This document shows positions 1 through 8,420 of a stretch of 16,476 nt of DNA, one piece after another (positions within the stretch are counted from its first letter, which is position 1; the number at the start of each line of letters is the position of its first letter). This DNA comes from Pavlovales sp. CCMP2436 (taxonomy: Eukaryota; Haptophyta; Pavlovophyceae; Pavlovales), in NCBI GenBank assembly GCA_026770615.1, contig MU631770.1, positions 58,574 through 75,049 of the forward strand, read 5' to 3'. The position numbers and the translations under genes are program-made. The notes beneath the pieces are model-generated. The model searched no databases and was not told the origin of the DNA. It was given only the letters and a program-made list of their open reading frames with translations.

Positions 1-67
1 TCCAACACTCACTCCCCCCCTCACTCCCCCCCATCCCTCCAACAACCCTCCCCTCCACCATGCGCAG

Positions 68-2964
68 CTGCTCGATGAGCTCCTCGAGCGCGCGCGCCGG
101 TGCGCACGCCCGGCAGGCGGCGGCGCGGCGCCCCCGCACGCGAACGAGGGCAGGAGGCGCGGCGCGGTGGGTGAGGTAGCAGCAGCCACGCTCAGCAACC
201 GGCAGATGGAACGGTTGCTCGAGAGCCGCACCGGGCACATGTTGTGCGCGTGGGCGGGGCCCGGCAGCTTCGGTAATTATATGAGTTCTGTTACTTGCAA
301 CATGCTATACATACCACCAACGTGACGTACGCTGCCATACTGCCCTCTGCTATTAATATTAATATTAATATTATTATTACTGTTATTATTATTATTTATA
401 ACGCAGGCACGAAGCCGCTACTCGCGCGAGATCTTGCTGATCTCGCCGGTGGCTCAGAGCGTTACCCCCTCAAGCTCGTGCTCGGCGGCGAGCGGGGGTC
501 GCAACTGACGGAGGAGGGGGCGCTGCGTGCGCTGGGCGAGTTTGCCTACGTGAGTTCGCATCTTAAAATTGCTTATATGACTATTGGAAGGCGCACAAAA
601 CGAGGCTCGGTTTCTTAACGGTACGGTTTCTTATTGCCCGCGACACCCTGTACGCGAGTTAGCATCTTGAAAGCTCGTCGTTAATGAATTCGATGAAAGC
701 CGCCTCAGCCGCCACCACCGAAAGAACCGATTAGTAAAATTAGTAATAATATGGTATGCCATGATATGGTGCCCCTTCTACCGCCGGGAGCGCAGTCTCT
801 GCGTCCATGTGGCCGCGGAAGTCGACGTCTGAGCGTCACTCTGTTGAGCTTTACTGTACGCGCCAGCGCAAACATTTATATTACTGAGAGGGATTCCAGC
901 TGGCGTCTAGCTGTGCTGGAAGTCATGCTGGTCTGTGCGCTGGGTCGCCAATCAATTGCCTAATATGTTTATCATATTGTATACGTCAGCACCGAGATCA
1001 CAGTTCCAGTCTTCATCAGACCTAACCCTAACCCTAACCTAACCCTAACCCTAGCTCTAGCTCTAACCCTTACCCTTACCCTCGCCCTCACCCTTACCCT
1101 TACTCTTACCTGTACCCGTACCCTAACCCTGACCCTAGCCCAGTGTGGCTCATTGCGCTCACACAGAAACCCATCGCCCTATAACGCTCGATCTCAGCTT
1201 CAGTCGCAGGCATGTCGCCTCTCGCACACTGCTGGTCCACTCTTCTAATTATAGATATATGCACAATCCAATCTATGCATGTTTATCTTTATACTTATTT
1301 ACACAATCCAATCTATGCATGTTTATCTTTATAATTATTTACACAATCCAATCTATGCATGTTTATCTTTATACTTATTTACACAATCAAAATATAGTTA
1401 TGTCGTACTAATATAAATATATTCATGTCTACTCCGTTACATTTCTACGCACATCCCCTCGATCTCCGAATTTTTCTGAACTCAACCTATTCTTTAAAAA
1501 GATGCCTCCGTTGCCTACCCTTAACACCCTTGAATATTTACACACCCCTGCCACGCGCGCAGGTGACGCGCCCGCTCCTCGTATATATTTCTCCTCGTAT
1601 ACATTTCTCCTCATCTACATTTCTCCTCGTATACATTTCTCCTCATCTACATTTCTCCTCGTATACATTTCTCCTCATCTACATTTCTACTCGTATACAT
1701 GTCTCCTCATATACATTTTTACTCGTATACATTTCACCTCATATACATTTCTCCTCGTATACATTTTTCCTCATATCCACGCGCGCAGGTGACGCGCCCG
1801 CTCCCGGCCGCCGAGGTGAGGCTCGTGGAGGCGAGCAAGAGCACGCAGGGGAAACTTTTTGGCGTGTTCCAGCCAGGGGTGCCGCTCGGTGCGCACGTAA
1901 ACATTGTGTACACCGGCGGGGAGCGCGGCTTCGGCGTGTTTGCTGCCGAGGCCATCCAGACAGGTAATTTTTTAGATTTTTTGTTTCGATTGTTATTTCT
2001 GGGGAAAAAGCTGTTACAAAACTCATCGATGGCAGATTTTGCCTAGTTGACTACGCAGCCGGACAAGCCGGGTCCTCTGTGCGTTTCCTCGCGTCCTTAA
2101 AGTCAACTTTTTTTTTTTTTTTTTAATGAATGGGGCTACTCCCCAGTGTGACAAACAAGAGACCCCCCCCCTCTCCCCTCCACCCAACCCACCCCTCCCG
2201 GTTTATAGGCACCGTCGTTTGCGTGTACGCGGGCGTGCTGATCAAACGATCGGCCGCGAAGGCGATGGGCGATAATGTTTACATGATGGACGTGGGCGTC
2301 TCGTAAGCGCAACGCTCCCCCCCCTCCCCCTTGTATGAGGAATTCATTCTACAATGTTTACCTAATGGACGTGGACGTCTCGTAAGCGCAGCGCTCCCCT
2401 CTCCTCCCCCTTACAAAAGAAAATAACTATTTGTAGCCCGCTTATAAAAGGAATTAAATTTTTCGTATCCCGCTTACGAAAGGAACTCATTATTTTTCGC
2501 ATTTAGTGAACGGGGTATGCTAAGCTAGTTCTTGTGGGCTCAGCCAAGGGCCCATGCTCTTTATTTGCCCCGTGAGGCCCTACCCAGAAGAGCGAAACAT
2601 AGACACACAGCGACCAACGTATAGAAACGGTATCGGCTGTAACGATCGTATTTTTTTAACAGCGTATCGTGAGATAAGTTCTGTTATGATGCCCCTTCTA
2701 CCGCCTGGGGCGCAGTCTCTGCGTCCAGGTGGCCCCGGCTGTCAGCGTCTGAACGTTACTCTGTTGAGCTTCAGCGTCACCTTGCGGTGATACGAAAACG
2801 CCGACAGAGCTCCGAGCAGGCGATTTCGTTCGGGTTTTGTTGAAGATGCACAAGCTAGCTGTGGATGCATTGTTAGGTGTGCTGTAAAGGGTTATGACGC
2901 AGCGCTCAGACGAACACAACTTCCAGGACAGTCAGACGACAACAGCTTGAATCCCTATCAATAG

Positions 2965-3008
<44 letters not shown>

Positions 3009-4247
3009 CTCCACCACCCCTGCTGCCAGGACTGTTGTCTAACGTCGACCAAGTCTGTGAGTGAACACCACCCGTTGAACCATGCTGAGCCGCTAATACT
3101 GACCAAGTCTGTGAGTGAACACCACCCGTTGAACCATGCTGAGCCGCTATATATATATAGTTACACCCGTTGAACCATGCTGAGCCGCTAATCATATTTT
3201 TACTTTTATATTCATGTTGGGGGGGTTCTGGCTAGCGGTGTGACAACTCATCAAGCTGATCTTAGCGTCACATATACATCGGTATCCGTGTGCTCTGCTA
3301 CCCTCGACCCGAATGTTTTTTAAACGCTTGGTGAGCTGGTAGGTCAGGGGACGGACGGTAATCTAGATATTTACTCATAATTAGTTGGACCATCGACGCG
3401 CGGCAGTACCGCAACGTGGGCGCCTTCGTCAACTTCTCCTGCGAGCCAAACCTCAAAGTGGCGCCAGCTCCGGGTAATTGTTTTTTAATTTTACTATTAT
3501 TATGATTATTTTGTATTTGTTATTTATTTAGTTAGTTCGTTCATTGTTATTTATTTCTTTATTTATCGTGACGATTATTACTGATTTATGACACGAAATG
3601 GCCTGCCTCGGAGCTCAGTCGGCGCTTTGATACCACCGCAAGGTGACGCTGAAGCTCAACAGAGTGACGCTCAGACGCTGACACCCGGGGCCATCTGGAC
3701 GCAGAGACTGCGCCCTTGGCGGTAGAAGGGGCATCATAACACAACATAACATAATATAACCCAGCCGACTAAGGTACGCAGCAGGCAATGGGCGACGCAG
3801 CGCTCAGACCAGCACAACATTCAGAACAGTCAGACGTCTGCTTGAATCCTTATCAGAAATATAACCAAAAGAGATGGGAGCGGTCCACAGGCAGGCATTT
3901 ATTCATTATTTTTATAACGGTTTTTTATGTCTGCCTGTCTGTATTTCTGACTTCTTTTATTGTTATTGCTCTTTGTGATAAATCAGGCTGGCAGCTCTCA
4001 TGCCAGCCACCTCCCTCAACGCCTAGGGCGTTTACGGGTGTGTTGAAAGGTCACACCAACTAACTAACGGACTAATGCAAAATCAGGCTGGCAGCTCTCA
4101 TCCACCTCAAAGTGGCCCGTTTTTGTCTCGACGCAGCGGATCGAGGCAGGCGAGGAGCTCACGTACATGCGTGACAAGCGCGCTCTCGGCAAGGAGGGCA
4201 ACTGCACGTGCCGCTGCGGTAAGCCGTCATGCGGCAAGACGTACTGA
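68..4247 (+). CDS. SET-domain protein (putative lysine methyltransferase), 3' six exons, 5' partial
   Basis: Exons read 68-272, 407-549, 1789-1963, 2209-2302, 3385-3473 and 4087-4247. Every donor is GT, every acceptor AG, and the phases join without a break into 288 codons plus TGA. The first exon is preceded by a pyrimidine-rich tract ending in CAG at 66-67, so the start lies upstream of the window. The SET core begins in exon 3 with the nucleotide-binding motif RGFGVFAAEAIQTG, continues in exon 4 with VYAGVLI, has WTIDA and NFSCEPN in exon 5 (canonical NHSCxPN) and GEELTY in exon 6. A Cys-rich post-SET tail, CTCRCGKPSC, precedes the stop. SET enzymes methylate lysines, usually on histones, using S-adenosylmethionine. 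Oddities: NHSC is NFSC, and the usual TYDY is TYMR, so the second tyrosine is missing. The segment from exons 1-2 is not recognised; it is assigned here by phase. The acceptor of exon 6 was chosen because phase and reading frame both fit. Subfamily cannot be told. Confidence 0.8.
761..872 (-). repeat. Repeat family 1, copy A (non-LTR retroelement 3' end)
   Basis: On the minus strand this copy reads AQQSDAQT...TWTQRLRSRR followed by TAG at 778-780, then GGGGCACC and an AT-rich tail. It matches copies at 2684-2849, 3593-3750 and 13291-13455. It is shortened at its 5' side and lies in the second SET intron (550-1788). Confidence 0.7.
1021..1139. repeat. Degenerate telomere-type repeat tract (CCCTAA)n
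   Basis: It begins with near-perfect CCCTAA units (TTAGGG on the other strand) and decays into CCCTTA, CCCTCG, CCTGTA and CTCTAG variants. The tract is interstitial, inside the second SET intron. TTAGGG is the telomere repeat of several algal groups as well as animals, so the tract is informative but not diagnostic. Confidence 0.8.
1261..1389. repeat. 40-bp tandem repeat, about 3.2 copies
   Basis: Units start at 1261, 1301, 1341 and 1381 (partial) and are almost identical. They are AT-rich, each with the core CAATCCAATCTATGCATG. The tract is intronic; the open frame across it is an artefact of the repeat. Confidence 0.9.
1551..1804. repeat. 16/32-bp minisatellite flanked by a duplicated splice acceptor
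   Basis: The segment 1551-1578 is repeated identically at 1777-1804. This 28-bp sequence carries the 3' splice site and first bases of SET exon 3 (GCGCAG before GTGACGCG). Between the copies lie about twelve 16-bp units alternating CTCCTCGTATACATTT with CTCCTCATCTACATTT. The downstream copy is taken as the real acceptor because only there does the exon stay coding. Confidence 0.85.
2274..2411. repeat. Direct duplication of the exon 4 end and its donor
   Basis: The stretch 2274-2335 (end of SET exon 4, donor TCGTAAGC and the C-rich start of the intron) recurs diverged at 2353-2411, offset 79. The second copy contains TAATGG in place of the coding GATGG and therefore lies in the intron. The upstream copy is the working junction by phase. 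Confidence 0.75.
2684..2849 (-). repeat. Repeat family 1, copy B (near full length)
   Basis: The minus strand reads NKTRTKSPARSSVG, PQGDAEAQQ and WTQRLRPRR, with TAG at 2698-2700, then GGGGCATCATAAC. The 5' boundary, near CGGGTTTTGTTGAAGATG, nearly coincides with that of copy D. It lies in the SET intron 2303-3384. Confidence 0.75.
2891..3007 (+). repeat. Repeat family 2, copy 1, with (TA)n tail
   Basis: The plus strand reads DAALRRTQLPGQSD...LNPYQ followed by TAG, then GTATATT and about 40 bases of pure (TA)n to 3007. Other copies are at 3776-3865, 15998-16087 and 16251-16281 (partial). A conserved C-terminal peptide followed at once by an AT microsatellite fits the 3' end of a non-LTR retroelement. 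Confidence 0.65.
3047..3192. repeat. 54-bp tandem repeat, about 2.5 copies
   Basis: Units at 3047-3100 and 3101-3148, then a partial unit at 3161-3192, share GACCAAGTCTGTGAGTG and CCCGTTGAACCATGCTGAGC. The tract is intronic, between the (TA)n run and repeat family 3. The minus-strand open frame here is a repeat artefact. Confidence 0.85.
3205..3270 (-). repeat. Repeat family 3, copy a
   Basis: It shares GGTTCTGGCT(A/G)GCGGTGT and CAAGCTGATCTTAGCG with copies at 13225-13285, 15904-15995 and 16153-16245. The likely 3' end is the side carrying the AT-rich tail, hence the strand given. No conserved frame was found. Confidence 0.65.
3279..3358 (+). repeat. Repeat family 4, diverged copy
   Basis: CGGTATCCGTGTGCTC and GGGGACGGACG at either end match the copy at 11906-11990, and the middle matches the copy at 5189-5255. 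It directly follows repeat family 3 inside the SET intron. Confidence 0.5.
3593..3750 (+). repeat. Repeat family 1, copy C, plus orientation with (ATAAC)-like tail
   Basis: The frame reads SSVGALIPPQGDAEAQQ and WTQRLRPWR, with TAG at 3723-3725, then GGGGCATCATAACACAACATAAC. The iterated ATAAC at the 3' side looks like a retroelement tail. It lies in the SET intron 3474-4086. Confidence 0.75.
3776..3865 (+). repeat. Repeat family 2, copy 2
   Basis: The frame from ATG 3788 reads MGDAALRPAQHSEQSD then CLNPYQ; here the stop is changed to AAA. It begins just behind the tail of repeat family 1 copy C. The first bases, ACGCAGCAGGCAATGG, match copy 3 at 15998. Confidence 0.65.
3980..4101. repeat. 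22-bp direct repeat spanning the exon 6 acceptor, enclosing a dispersed hairpin repeat
   Basis: Segments 3980-4001 and 4080-4101 are identical (AAATCAGGCTGG...CTCTCAT), offset 100. The second one carries the acceptor of SET exon 6 at 4085-4086. Between them, about 4005-4060, lies a sequence with inverted AACGCC/GGCGTT that recurs at 9948-9995. The arrangement could be an insertion with target-site duplication or a tandem duplication. Confidence 0.7.
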
Positions 4248-6300
4248 TACACACACGCACACACGTATCGGTATATAAGTTATTTGAATGCTTAGTGGCA
4301 GCAAGATTTAATTGCGAGTCTGATAACGGCTAGACCCTTGAGACGGAACCTATTCAAGCCTATTCAATAGACGCAGTACACTATTCGCCATTTGTCTCTA
4401 GTTCGTTCAACGGAGCTGAGCCTTGGTGGATAGGGTCTCAAGTGGCAAAGAAAATGCCTCGCCCCATCAAAACCTCCTCAATAACTAAATAAATATTATT
4501 ACGAATGAAATACAGATTTGACTAAAAATCACTCTTATTGAATAGGCAAATTTCAGGAGGTACTAATAGTGAGTAGACACGAGTCAGTGGGCGCTTTGGG
4601 CGGCGTAGGGAGCAAGCGACACCCTCGCTTATAGCTTCTTGCGTGGTCGAGGTGCCGCAGGTGATACCGCTTGTTCGAGTCTCTGATATGTTAAGCTGCC
4701 TCTCGGCGAGCGCCTCAGGCTCGAGGGGCAGCGACGTAGGGTCAGCGTCATCTGCCATGATGAAAATTTCGTAGTGATACTTATTCAGTGAATTCACCAA
4801 GTAATAATAAGCCATCGGGAGGTTGCATCGCGTCAATCTGATTAAATCCTGGCTATCCCTATGTTATGGTGTTTACGGCAATGTGTGCCGTGCGGCGACC
4901 CTGGATGTCCGACGCGCGGTGCGTCGGCTACAGCGTGCCGAACGCAGCCTTTAAATAGGCCAAAATAGCTTGACAAATAGGCTCAGGGTTCTTGCCGATA
5001 ATAAAGTATATCAATGTAGCGTTCTGGCTGGCGGTCCATTGTATGTGTGTGTACGTGGGTGTGTGCGCGTGTGTGTGTGTCCACGAGTTGGTGCAGCTCC
5101 GGGTTAGCTCAGCGCCGGGCTGCGCCCGTGCGGCGGCCGGTCTCTTGTTAAGCAAATTAAACACAGTGCCAGCCTACTAATGTGCGTGGGATAAATCCCT
5201 GGTTCTGAGTGTTTTACAAAGCGTTGGTCCCGTGCTAGCCTCCCGGGGACGGACGTTTATAAGTAGAAACAAGCTCATGCATACAGCTACGCCAGCACTC
5301 GGTCCCATTCCTGAGCCTATTCCTATTCAATCCAATTCGGCGGACAAACAAAGAACGTGCGGGCCGCACGGTCGCCGCGTATTTTCATTTCGTGCGTCAG
5401 AGCTGCCGAGCCAGGTCTCAAGATCTGTGCATAAATAGCCTCGGCCCTTTGTTGAGCCCGCAATAACTAATTAAACATTCATACCTTCTAAATTTATTAA
5501 ATGACGCATCCTTTGTGAAAGGAATGGCGAATAGGATGATGACTAAGTGCCCCTCGGGCTGCACCGGAGGCGAGTTGGGCACATCTGAGGATACCTAGCG
5601 TTCGGTTGTCCCATACGCTCAGAATATGTGGCGAGCTACCAGCGTTCCCGGCGCGGCATGCGATACACGTTTCTGGCACGTGCGCCCACATGCCCGAATT
5701 CGGCCTCCTCCATGCTAAAAAAAGTTAGGTTTTTTTTTAACAGTGATTTCAATTTATCATAACAGACTAACGGTGGGGTGCATCATCAATCTGATTGAAT
5801 CCTGGTTATCCCCGTGGCATACCGTCCTTGGTTATTTGAGCGCTGACCCTAGACTAGTATTGCATTTCCATTTGCAAATAAGCGTGTGAATTTACGACAA
5901 AGCGTGTAAAACGTTAGTTATGTGCATCAGCTGCTGCATCTAGTTTTGAGGGTGCCGGCAGATGGCTTCGTCTCGCGGCGCCCGTGCGTGTCTGCTCTCC
6001 GTCGGTTGTCTGTTTATTTATTTACCGAGTTCTGAGTCTGGTGGCGTGGGCAAGCATTTGTGTAAGAGTAGCGAACGAGCGACCAACCGGACGAACTCGG
6101 TCTCGCGAGTCGATCTCAAGAAAAGCGGATTGGCGGGTACAGCATGTTTAAAGAACTATTAATTAAGCCAGCCTTGACGCTTTCTTTACCTGTCCGACAG
6201 ACACCCGGACGCCATTTACGCATTCCCCCCTCGCCCTCGCAAGAAATTCCTGTTATATCCGGACAGCCTGTTTTTAAACCAGCGTAGTTACAAAACAGGC
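4248..6300. other. Intergenic region without a convincing gene
   Basis: AT-rich patches alternate with GC-rich ones. Visible structure: a 12-bp inverted repeat (GCCTATTCAATA near 4358 and its complement near 4535); a diverged direct repeat near 4833-4866 and 5785-5816 (core AATCTGATT(A/G)AATCCTGG); a GT/TG-rich run at 5042-5080; and repeat family 4 at 5189-5255. The small frames here (minus 4522-4836, minus 4928-5164, plus 5962-6162) show no recognisable domain. The last 150 bases should hold the promoter of the gene at 6301, but no clear TATA element was seen. Confidence 0.5.
5189..5255 (+). repeat. Repeat family 4, copy in intergenic DNA
   Basis: ATCCCTGGTTCTGAGTGTTTT and CCTCCCGGGGACGGACG match 11927-11990. 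The following TTTATAAGTAGAAAC resembles TTTAACTTTTTTAACTAGAAAC at about 12067, upstream of the gene at 12134. Confidence 0.65.
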
Positions 6301-7449
6301 ATGGCGCAGCCCGACTCGGGTGGCCTCGACGGCGTACCTACAATGGAGCCGACCGCGATGGCACTCGCGGTCGGCGACGAGCAAGCAGGTTTGGAAGCGC
6401 ACCGGGTCATCCTCTCCCTGGCTCAGCTGGCAGAGATCTGGGCGGCCGACGAGCAGGCGGCACTGGGCGTGCTCTCGCGGCTCGCGTTGCAGCCCAAGTA
6501 CGAGAGCGACCTGCGCCAGTCCGTCTATGTCGACTTCCTGTACAGCACGCTGCTCTACTGCAGGCACTCAGAACTGTCCGTCGCCAAGACGTTCGCCGCA
6601 TTCGATGTTTCGGTCGAGGTGCTCGCGCGGGCGTGCGGTACGTGCAGCGTGCGCGATCCCTGCCCGCGCGCCACCGCGCGCCGCCGCGCACCACCCGCGC
6701 GCCGCCTGCGCGCCGCCCGCACGCCGCCCGCGCGCTGCCCGCGTGCCGCCTGCGCGCTGCGCGCGCGTTCGTGTCGCAGCACCCGCGCGCTCACCCGGCC
6801 CCGTCCGCATTCTCCCCTCCGCGCGCGCGCAGCCGAGCAGTTGAGCAAGGAGGAGGCGTTCGGGCTATGGAGCCAGCTGCTGATGGCGCGGATCAAAGCG
6901 CTGCCCCTGGACGATAGCATGTCGCTCGCCGAGGTGCAGGCGCTCACCGCGCACGCGACGGCCGAGTACTTCAACCACTTCAACCTGCACCAGCACGTGT
7001 TCACGCAGTCGCGCGAAGGCGAGCGGCGAAGGGGCGACCTGTTCGTCGAGCTTGCGGGACCGATGGAGCCACTCTCGGCGGGCACGCCGGTCGTACACGC
7101 GCCCGCGGCCGCGCCGCACGACGAGGCCGCGCCGCTCGACGTGGTGGCGTCGAGCGTGGATGTCGCCCTCGACGCGGCGCCCGCCGTGGCGTCCGCCGCC
7201 GCGCCCGCCGCCACCCCGCCCAGTGACGCCGAGGAGATGGCCGACGCGCCGGAGGTGGACGCGGCCATCGCAAAACTCGTGGAGCTTCGCGTCGCTGAAG
7301 CGCGGGCTGCGCTCGCCGCCGAGTTCGACAGGCGCGAGGTCGAGCTCACCGAAAGGATATCGCAGCTTGAGGTCGCGGCGGGGGGCAGCCGGACTGCCAG
7401 CCGCCCTGCCAGCCGGCCTTCCAGCCGAGCCGGGCTCAAAAAGAAGTGA
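6301..7449 (+). CDS. Candidate CLAMP/C1a-32-like flagellar coiled-coil protein with one stop-free intron
   Basis: ATG at 6301 sits in a good eukaryotic context (GGCATGGCG). I read exons 6301-6637 and 6833-7449; intron 6638-6832 has donor GTACGT and acceptor GCGCAG. The intron is 195 nt, a multiple of three and stop-free, so the unspliced frame also reads through (382 codons against 317 spliced). The folded part spans the intron: an alpha-helical region with YVDFLYSTLLYC before it and EYFNHFNLHQHVFTQSREGE after it. That layout resembles the CLAMP family (C1a-32 of the ciliary central apparatus and its animal relatives). This is recognition by pattern, not by alignment. An Ala/Pro linker follows, then a charged coiled coil (about residues 255-297 of the spliced form) and an SRTA-SRPA-SRPS repeat ending in KKK. 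A role in the flagellar axoneme is inferred. The gene itself is more certain than its family. Confidence 0.7.
   Translation: MAQPDSGGLDGVPTMEPTAMALAVGDEQAGLEAHRVILSLAQLAEIWAADEQAALGVLSRLALQPKYESDLRQSVYVDFLYSTLLYCRHSELSVAKTFAAFDVSVEVLARACGTCSVRDPCPRATARRRAPPARRLRAARTPPARCPRAACALRARSCRSTRALTRPRPHSPLRARAAEQLSKEEAFGLWSQLLMARIKALPLDDSMSLAEVQALTAHATAEYFNHFNLHQHVFTQSREGERRRGDLFVELAGPMEPLSAGTPVVHAPAAAPHDEAAPLDVVASSVDVALDAAPAVASAAAPAATPPSDAEEMADAPEVDAAIAKLVELRVAEARAALAAEFDRREVELTERISQLEVAAGGSRTASRPASRPSSRAGLKKK
6638..6832 (+). other. Stop-free 195-nt intron (exitron-like)
   Basis: GC-rich low complexity built of CCGCGC/GCCCGC words and encoding almost only Arg, Ala, Pro and Cys. It interrupts the conserved helical region, so removal by splicing is expected. 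GT and AG are at the ends, and the codon is split after its first base (G|CC). Confidence 0.7.
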
Positions 7450-8420
7450 GGCGGCGGCTGGGATTGAGCCTCGCGCGGCACCGGGAACTCGGCGCAGGCC
7501 ACCACAAGCTTGTCCGTGCAGGGGTCTCGTCGAGTGGTTGCCAGAACCCGCAACGCTTGGGGTGGTGGTGGGGGGGGGGCATGCCACAGGCTCCAAAACC
7601 AGGGTATCCGTGCTAATTTATAAAGCGAAATTTAAATATAATAGCACAATATGATGTAATTTGTTTATATCAAGGTTATGAATCATTCATTTCATATTGA
7701 GTTCAAGGTGTAGTTACATACGAGAACTAAGAAAGTATTGCTTGCTGCACGGCGCTGTGCCGCTAGTTACTAGTTACTGCGTTAAATAAAGTTATATAGC
7801 AATCATGTAATATAGCAATCATGATCTAGTACTGGAACGCGCGCAGACAGAGCAATCCGCGCTGCCTTGCTCAAGGCATGCCAACCGCAGCAGCACTCGC
7901 AGCACCACTCGCACGCGCAGCAAAAGAAGCCGCACGTGCTTTCCGGCCGTGGGGGCTGTCCTCAGATCATGCGCGGTCCAGAATGCAACAGTTGGGCGAG
8001 GACATGCGCGATCCAGAATGCAACAGTTGGGAGGAGAACGTCGGCTTGGCGTGTGTGGAAACGAAGAAGCGTTCATGGAGGATTCACAACGCAGGAGTCC
8101 AGGACGATCATCGTAGTTACCGGTGCGGTCTGGATGTCCGTCGTTCTAGGCGTGGTCGGTGCGGTCGTGATGAACCGGGTGGACACTTTTGAGCCTCCCG
8201 TCTTTTACGTTCACGAGCCTCCCGTCTTTTGCCACCTCGCTCGAGACCACTCAACAAGCCTTCCGTCTTTTTTGCCGCCATCATTTTTCAAAAGTTTTCT
8301 TAAAGTTTTTGCAGTGCACCAGAGTCCCATATTTTTCGGAGATGGTGGAGGAAGGGAATGATGAATCGATCGTAACACGTTAGCTCCAAATAAAAACCAC
8401 CCGTGACTATCAGCACCAGG
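7450..8420. other. 3' flank and intergenic DNA with short repeats
   Basis: The 3' flank of the gene ending at 7449 turns AT-rich after 7610, where a polyadenylation region is likely. A 28-bp direct repeat lies at 7969-7996 and 8004-8031 (one mismatch; core CCAGAATGCAACAGTTGGG). GAGCCTCCCGTCTTTT-like units recur near 8191, 8215 and, diverged, 8256. The plus frame 7867-8361 has a hydrophobic stretch but no recognisable domain. Confidence 0.5.

Noticed and set aside
1261..1389. CRISPR-like array
   Set aside because: The 40-bp units are contiguous, with no unique spacers; this is a plain tandem repeat in a eukaryotic intron.
1425..1967. Plus-strand frames across the minisatellite at 1575-1776
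   Set aside because: The 16-bp units in different frames give repetitive YTFLLIYIS-like peptides. Only the part from 1789 matches the SET gene.
2932..3195. Minus-strand frame with repeated QHGSTGGVHSQTW
   Set aside because: It simply translates the 54-bp tandem repeat, which happens to be a multiple of three, and the (TA)n tract.
3205..3240. tRNA-derived SINE (box B-like GGTTCTGGC)
   Set aside because: The match to the tRNA B box is poor and no A box lies at the right distance; a LINE-type 3' end explains the family better.
4522..4836. Minus-strand frame of 104 codons
   Set aside because: Composition is plausible but no motif, intron signal or neighbouring support was found, and part of it overlaps a diverged repeat. 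I left it out as a gene.
5962..6162. Short frame with a good ATG context and a signal-like start
   Set aside because: Only 66 codons, with no recognisable continuation after splicing and no domain.
6555..7553. Long minus-strand frame opposite the gene at 6301
   Set aside because: It is the antisense shadow of a GC-rich coding sequence and translates to low-complexity Ser/Ala/Arg with no domain. The plus strand has helical conserved blocks and a sensible start and stop.
7867..8361. Plus-strand frame with a hydrophobic segment
   Set aside because: It runs over two direct repeats and a T-rich region. The apparent membrane segment is isolated and nothing else suggests a gene.
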